From the NCBI RefSeq assembly GCF_036182465.1, contig NZ_CP108081.1, positions 868,001 through 932,000 on the forward strand: DNA of 64,000 bases, written 5' to 3'. Source of the stretch: Streptomyces sp. NBC_00258 (GTDB taxonomy: Bacteria > Actinomycetota > Actinomycetes > Streptomycetales > Streptomycetaceae). The position numbers and the translations under genes are program-made. Under the pieces are notes generated by a model that was given only the letters and a program-made list of their open reading frames with translations, was not told the DNA's origin and did not search any database. The first letter of the stretch is position 1; the number at the start of each line of letters is the position of its first letter. Below, in pieces: positions 59,801 to 64,000 of the stretch.

Positions 59801-61080
59801 ATGCCCGGCGTCATGTCCGACGCACCCGTGGTGGCCGACGCACCCGCGCACGTCGCCCATCGGGCCGCCCGCGCCTGTACGAAGAGGCGCACGGCTTCCT
59901 TCGCCCTCGACGTGTCGATACTCGCGGCCCTCCTGGCCGCGTCCAGCGCTCCGACCCCGCTCTATCCTCTCTACCAGGACCAGTGGGGCCTCTCCGCGCT
60001 CGCCGTCACCGTGGTCTTCAGCGCGTACGCCCTGGCCCTGTTGCTGGCCCTGCTCACCACCGGAGCGCTCTCCGACCACCTGGGGCGACGCCCCGTCCTG
60101 GCAGGCGCCCTGCTCATGGCGGCCGCCTCCATGGTCCTCCTGGCCTCAGCGGACGGCGCGGGCTCCCTGACCATCGCCCGGGTCCTGCAAGGAGCGGCCA
60201 CCGGCGCGGCCACCAGCGCCGCGGGTGCGGCACTCCTCGACCTGGAAAACCCCCGGCGCCCGGGCCGGTCCGCCCTGGCCAACAGCGTCACCCCGGTCGC
60301 CGGCATGGCCACCGGCGTGCTCGTCTCCACCCTGCTCGTCCGTTTCGCCCCTGCCCCCACCGTCACCGTCTACGTACTGCTGGCGGCGTTGTCCTCGCCC
60401 AGGCGATCACGGCCACCTTCACCACGGAGACGGCCCACCGCCACGCGGGAGCGCTGCGGTCGCTGCGCCCGCGGGCCGGCGTCCCGCCCCCGGTCCGCCA
60501 CACCCTGCTGGCCACGGGCGCCGCTGTCGGCACCGTCTGGGCGCTGGGCGGCTTCTACTCCTCCCTCGGCCCGGCCCTCGTACGCCTGGTGGCCCCCGAC
60601 GCCCCGCAAGCAGCCCGCGGCATGGTCTTCTTCACCCTCAGCGCCACCGCCGCGCTCACCGTATGGGCGCTGCGGCGCAGGCCGCCCCGCGCCACGGCGA
60701 TCGGCGGCTGCCTGTCCGTCCTGCCCGCCGCGGCCCTGACTTTGAGCGGTCTGCACGGCGCCGGGCTGCCCGCCGTCTACGGCGGCGCGGTGCTGGCCGG
60801 CATCGCCTTCGGCGCCGTTTCCCAGGGGGCGCTGCGTATGCTCCTCGCCTCGCTCGACGAGCGGGACCGCGCCGCGACACTGGCCGCCTACTACATCCTC
60901 AGCTACCTCTCCATGAGCCTGCCCGCCGTCGCCGCGGGCGCCGCCACCCAGCACTACGGGCTGGGGACCACCTCACACGCCTACGCCATCACCGCCGCTC
61001 TCCTCGCCCTGGCGGCCCTGGCGACACTCACCGCGTCACGACGCGGAGCGGCCCGCCCCGAAGCCGACCGCTCCCACTGA
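59801..61080 (+). pseudogene. MFS transporter with a one-base frameshift
   Basis: The first half (LDVSILAALLAASSAPTPLY, TTGALSDHLGRRPVLAGALL with MFS motif A, LQGAATGAATSAAGAALL) is in one frame. Near 60390 it moves after VYVLLAAL to VLAQAITATFTTET, TLLATGAAVGTVWALGGFYS, AYYILSYLSMSLPAVAAGAA, to stop 61080. One missing G explains it. Together ~426 aa with 12 TM segments, a normal drug/H+ exporter. Either recent inactivation or a sequencing error. Confidence 0.8.
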
Positions 61081-61130
61081 AGAGAACAACCGACCGCTTC
61101 CGCTGAAGAGATCAAGGGAAACGACACACA

Positions 61131-62033
61131 ATGCACACCTCCCCCGCCACCGCCCCCATCCCCTCCTGGACCGTGGGCGGCGTCACCGTCCACCGCATCG
61201 ACGAGGTCGCCCTGCCGCCCGCGACCGGACCCTGGCTGCTGCCCGACGCCACCCCTGAGGTGGTGACCGCCCAGGACTGGCTGCACCCCCACTTCGCCGG
61301 CCAGGACGGGATTCTGCACATCGACAGCCACAGCTTCGCGTTCATCGTGAACGGGCTGCGCGTTCTCGTCGACACCGGCATCGGCAACGGCAAGGAGCGG
61401 GCCAACCCGGCCTGGCACAACCTGCGGACCGGCTTCCTGGAGCGCCTCACCGCCGCCGGTTTCCCCCCGGACTCCGTCGACCTGGTGATCCTCACCCACC
61501 TGCACGCCGATCACGTCGGCTGGAACACACGGCAGGTGAACGGCGAATGGGTCCCCACCTTCCCCAACGCCCGCTACCTCACCTCCCGCGCCGAGCGGGA
61601 GTTCTGGGCCACGTACGACATGGAGGAGGCACGCGAACAGATGTTCCGCGACTCCGTGATCCCGGTCGAACATGCGGGTCTGCTGAGCACGGTCGACGTC
61701 CCGCACAAGGGGGCCGAGATCTCCCCCGGCCTGCGCCTGATCCCGACACCCGGCCACACCCCCGGCCACGTCGCCGTGGAACTGACCAGCCAGGAGGAGA
61801 CGGCGCTGATCTCCGGCGACTGCGTCCACCACCCCGTCCAGCTCGCCCACCCCCTCATCGGCGCCTGCGTCGACATCGACCCGCGGCAGTCCGAGGCCAC
61901 CCGCCGCGAGCTGCTCGGCTCCCTCGCCGGCACGGACACCCTCCTCCTCGGCACCCACTTCGCACCGCCCACCGCCGGCCGCGTGGTCGCCCACGGGGAC
62001 GCCTACCGGCTGGATCCCGTCCCCGCTTCCTGA
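61131..62033 (+). CDS. Metallo-beta-lactamase-fold hydrolase
   Basis: The protein is 300 aa. Metal motif THLHADHVGWN (HxHxDH), then His in PTPGHTPGHVAVE, Asp in LISGDCVHHPV and His near LLGTHFAPP complete the binuclear zinc site. Related to AHL-lactonase/quorum-quenching and PNGM-like MBLs; substrate unknown (lactone or ester likely). AAGGGA precedes ATG 61131. It lies 50 bp after the MFS gene, in the same TetR-controlled unit. Confidence 0.9.
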   Translation: MHTSPATAPIPSWTVGGVTVHRIDEVALPPATGPWLLPDATPEVVTAQDWLHPHFAGQDGILHIDSHSFAFIVNGLRVLVDTGIGNGKERANPAWHNLRTGFLERLTAAGFPPDSVDLVILTHLHADHVGWNTRQVNGEWVPTFPNARYLTSRAEREFWATYDMEEAREQMFRDSVIPVEHAGLLSTVDVPHKGAEISPGLRLIPTPGHTPGHVAVELTSQEETALISGDCVHHPVQLAHPLIGACVDIDPRQSEATRRELLGSLAGTDTLLLGTHFAPPTAGRVVAHGDAYRLDPVPAS

Positions 62034-62124
62034 TTGCCGTCGGCACGCCGTCCCGGTCACCGCACGGGGTGATGGTGATCTCTGTGGCGGGTGTATCCGG
62101 GTGGCATCGTGGTCGAACGCGCCG

Positions 62125-63297
62125 TCAGCCTCGCGTGTGGAAGCGGCGGATGCCGTACAGGACCGCTGCCGCCAGAGCGAGGGCGCCGACGACCGCGGCG
62201 CCCGCGGCGAGGCTCCACGGGAGCCCACCCTTCCGGCCGTCGGCATCACGGCCCTGACCGTCTCCCGCACCGGCAACCTGCACCGTGATCTTTGCGACGT
62301 TGTTTCCCTTGTCCGAGTCGCGCTCCGCATAGCCGCCCTTGAAGACGACCTTCACGTGGCCGGTACCCGTGGTCCTCCCGTCGATACGGAACCTCAGCAC
62401 CTGTGTCTCGGACGCGCCGGGCCTCAGGCTCTTGCTTCCACAGGTGTACCGCTCCTCGCCCGGCTCCCATGGACTGCAGATCCAGTAGGGAGCCTCGTCG
62501 GCCTCCGGGTCCGGGGACGGCTTCTCCGGCGGCATCAGGGTGATGCCCTCGGGCGGGACGATCTCGTAACGGAGGTAGCGCGCGTCGATACGCCCCGGAC
62601 CCTTGTTGCGCAGACCCACCTCCAACTGGACGATGTCACCGGGCCGTCCCCGGAGGTTCCCGGCCACGGCCCCTACGTCGACCCGCTGGTCGGTGTCGAT
62701 GGAGATGTGGCCGGACAGCTGCGTAAAGCCCTTGGGCTCGGTCGGCTTCAAGCCGAGCTTCGGTCCCGCCCCGGGGACCGTGTACTCCTCCGCGTTGAAG
62801 TACGGTCCGGCGTCCTGCCCGGGCGCGAAGATGCTCATGTTCACCGAGCTCTTCGTCAGCTCCTCCCCGCCCTCCACGACGAACGGTGCGTCGAACGCGT
62901 AGGCCTCGCCCGGCTCCACGCGGGTGTCGAAGAAGCAGTACGCGCGGGACTCACCGCTTTCGGCATAGCGGCAGTTGTCGTATCTGCGGTCGATCTCCAT
63001 CCGCGAGGCCACCACCGTCACCCCGAATCCGCTCGCCGCGACAGGCCCGCGGTTGAGGGCCCCGCCCCATATCTCCACGGCCTTGCCGGCCGGAGCGTCT
63101 TCGATGGCGAGCTTCTTGCCCCAGAGCTCCGGTGTCCCCGCCGTCATCACCGTCTCGGCCTCGGCCCGCTGCCCGTCGGGGCCGGTGGCGGAAAGCCGCA
63201 CGGTGCCGCGCGCCCCCGGCTCGGCCGTCTTGTCAGCCCCGAGGACGACCAGTCCCCTCTGAGCAATCGTTCTCGTCGCCGCCCCGGCCCTGCCCAC
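62125..63297 (-). CDS. Surface protein with C-terminal membrane anchor, 5' end altered
   Basis: The protein is about 390 aa. From residue ~15 it is a run of beta-sandwich-like regions with adhesin or DUF11-like features (TVRLSATGPDGQRAEAETVM, DIVQLEVGLRNKGPGRIDAR, TTGTGHVKVVFKGGYAERD). Then comes a Gly/Asp linker, a TM segment (WSLAAGAAVVGALALAAAVLY) and a basic tail GIRRFHTRG. This is typical of Streptomyces wall-associated proteins. No signal peptide is found at the N-terminus; sequence beyond ~63265 looks unrelated, so the start was probably lost. The 350 bp to 63650 holds no supported gene. Confidence 0.6.
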   Translation of the reverse strand: MGRAGAATRTIAQRGLVVLGADKTAEPGARGTVRLSATGPDGQRAEAETVMTAGTPELWGKKLAIEDAPAGKAVEIWGGALNRGPVAASGFGVTVVASRMEIDRRYDNCRYAESGESRAYCFFDTRVEPGEAYAFDAPFVVEGGEELTKSSVNMSIFAPGQDAGPYFNAEEYTVPGAGPKLGLKPTEPKGFTQLSGHISIDTDQRVDVGAVAGNLRGRPGDIVQLEVGLRNKGPGRIDARYLRYEIVPPEGITLMPPEKPSPDPEADEAPYWICSPWEPGEERYTCGSKSLRPGASETQVLRFRIDGRTTGTGHVKVVFKGGYAERDSDKGNNVAKITVQVAGAGDGQGRDADGRKGGLPWSLAAGAAVVGALALAAAVLYGIRRFHTRG

Positions 63298-63650
63298 CTC
63301 GCAACTCGCTGGACAACTGGCTCAGGTGGAACCCTTCGCCCGGCGCATCGGGAGGCTCACCCTGCCCGTCGACCTGCCGTCGACCTGGCTCAACATCAGC
63401 GTCGCGATCGCCGCCATGACGGCCAGCGTGGAACGGGGCACTGCGGCTGCGCTACAGCTGGCTGTTCGGCGGCGGGGCGGGTTGAGCAGGCTCACCGGGC
63501 TATCCGGGACCACCGGATCCCCCGTTGGATAACTTCCTCTTGATGTGAGGAGGGCCCGGTCGCCACCGTGTCCTCCCGGGCTGACACACCCTCCATCACC
63601 ACCGGCTACGGAACAGACCCTCATTGACAGTCCCCCTTGGCAGGGCCGAG

Positions 63651-64000
63651 TCAGAGGCGCTGCATGTTGATGACGTGTTTACCGCGGACACCGCCGGTTT
63701 CAAGCCGGTGGTGGACTGCTGCGATGTCGTGCATGGGGAAGACCGTGTCGATCATCGGCCGGATCGTTCCCGCCTCCGCAGCCCGCGTCAGCTCGGCGAT
63801 CCGTTCAACCGGCGGGTTGTTGCTGAACATCTTGATGCGCCGGGGGGTGGTAGCTGCCCGCAGTCCGGTGCTGAGCATGGAGGAAACGACGCGGTCCGGG
63901 TCGAAGGCGAGTGCGATTAGACGTCCTCGGTGGGTCAGCCGTGACTGGTAGGCACCCAAGTCGGTGCCGACGACATCGACGATCACATCGAATCGATCGA
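63651..64000 (-). CDS. Zinc-type alcohol dehydrogenase/quinone oxidoreductase, C-terminal part (5' end outside window)
   Basis: The frame is open to the end of the window. VDVVGTDLGAYQSRLTHRGR, LIALAFDPDRVVSSMLSTGL, AAEAGTIRPMIDTVFPMHDI, ETGGVRGKHVINM is the last third of an MDR-family NADPH:quinone reductase, with the usual GKxVI ending. Substrate and zinc site cannot be judged from this part. Confidence 0.75.
   Translation of the reverse strand, partial: DRFDVIVDVVGTDLGAYQSRLTHRGRLIALAFDPDRVVSSMLSTGLRAATTPRRIKMFSNNPPVERIAELTRAAEAGTIRPMIDTVFPMHDIAAVHHRLETGGVRGKHVINMQRL

Noticed and set aside
63298..63650. Short plus-strand frame with ARRIGRLTLPVDLPSTWLN
   Set aside because: Looks protein-like, but I cannot place it in a family and it has no start or ribosome site.

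Overview
The window reads as accessory DNA from a Streptomyces-type actinobacterium. It is very GC-rich throughout. It carries a WhiB regulator and actinomycete-type TetR, MerR, PadR and ArsR regulators. Many starts are GTG or TTG, one protein has a Tat-type leader, and terminators are long GC hairpins with poor T tracts. The density of broken insertion sequences, plasmid-type fragments (replication-relaxation, ParB-like, tyrosine recombinase) and a toxin-antitoxin pair suggests a chromosome arm, an integrated element or a large plasmid. I cannot tell which from sequence alone. No rRNA, tRNA or CRISPR array was seen.

Layout. 1-7.2 kb: the 3' end of a CocE-type hydrolase, decayed fragments, then a three-gene operon (DUF302, amidase, alpha/beta hydrolase) divergent from a TetR gene with two near-palindromic operators. 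7.2-19.5 kb: LysR/SDR redox genes, a GNAT, decayed IS630/IS5/ISL3 pieces, an NmrA-like protein, a secreted beta-propeller, and a DHA2 efflux pump preceded by a short leader ORF and hairpin. 19.5-22 kb: an IS3 element split by an IS30 element. 22-32.5 kb: a mobile-element-type regulatory cluster (WhiB, CxxC protein, GGDEF, DUF6195-like) and the scattered remains of one Pycsar-type membrane effector gene. That gene is cut into three pieces over about 6.5 kb by an IS21 remnant carrying a 2H phosphoesterase gene and by a 5 kb block (PadR operon, PAP2 phosphatase, repeats). 32.5-43 kb: an intact 1,956 bp IS481 element with clear target duplication, a lipoprotein, a lactonase-like propeller, a 888 bp IS5/IS427 element, TerD-like and roadblock proteins, an ArsR regulator and further IS5/IS481 copies.

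43-57 kb: a secreted peptidoglycan-binding-like protein, a cold-shock protein, GNAT and SDR enzymes, replication-relaxation debris, an HNH nuclease remnant, a RHH antitoxin/Doc-like toxin operon with its own palindrome, a 5'-truncated TnpB with its right-end hairpin, a quinone-oxidoreductase/MerR pair sharing a 20 bp operator, an ArsR/DUF1330 pair, and an IS5 element carrying a passenger gene. 57-64 kb: a TetR-controlled module (TetR, GatC-like plus amidase, frameshifted MFS, metallo-beta-lactamase-fold hydrolase) with three matching 24 bp operators, then a membrane-anchored surface protein and the edge of another oxidoreductase.

Two separate TetR-amidase-hydrolase modules lie in the window. 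Each looks like a small inducible system for uptake, breakdown or efflux of an amide, ester or lactone compound. Apart from these local circuits, the main theme is repeated insertion and decay.
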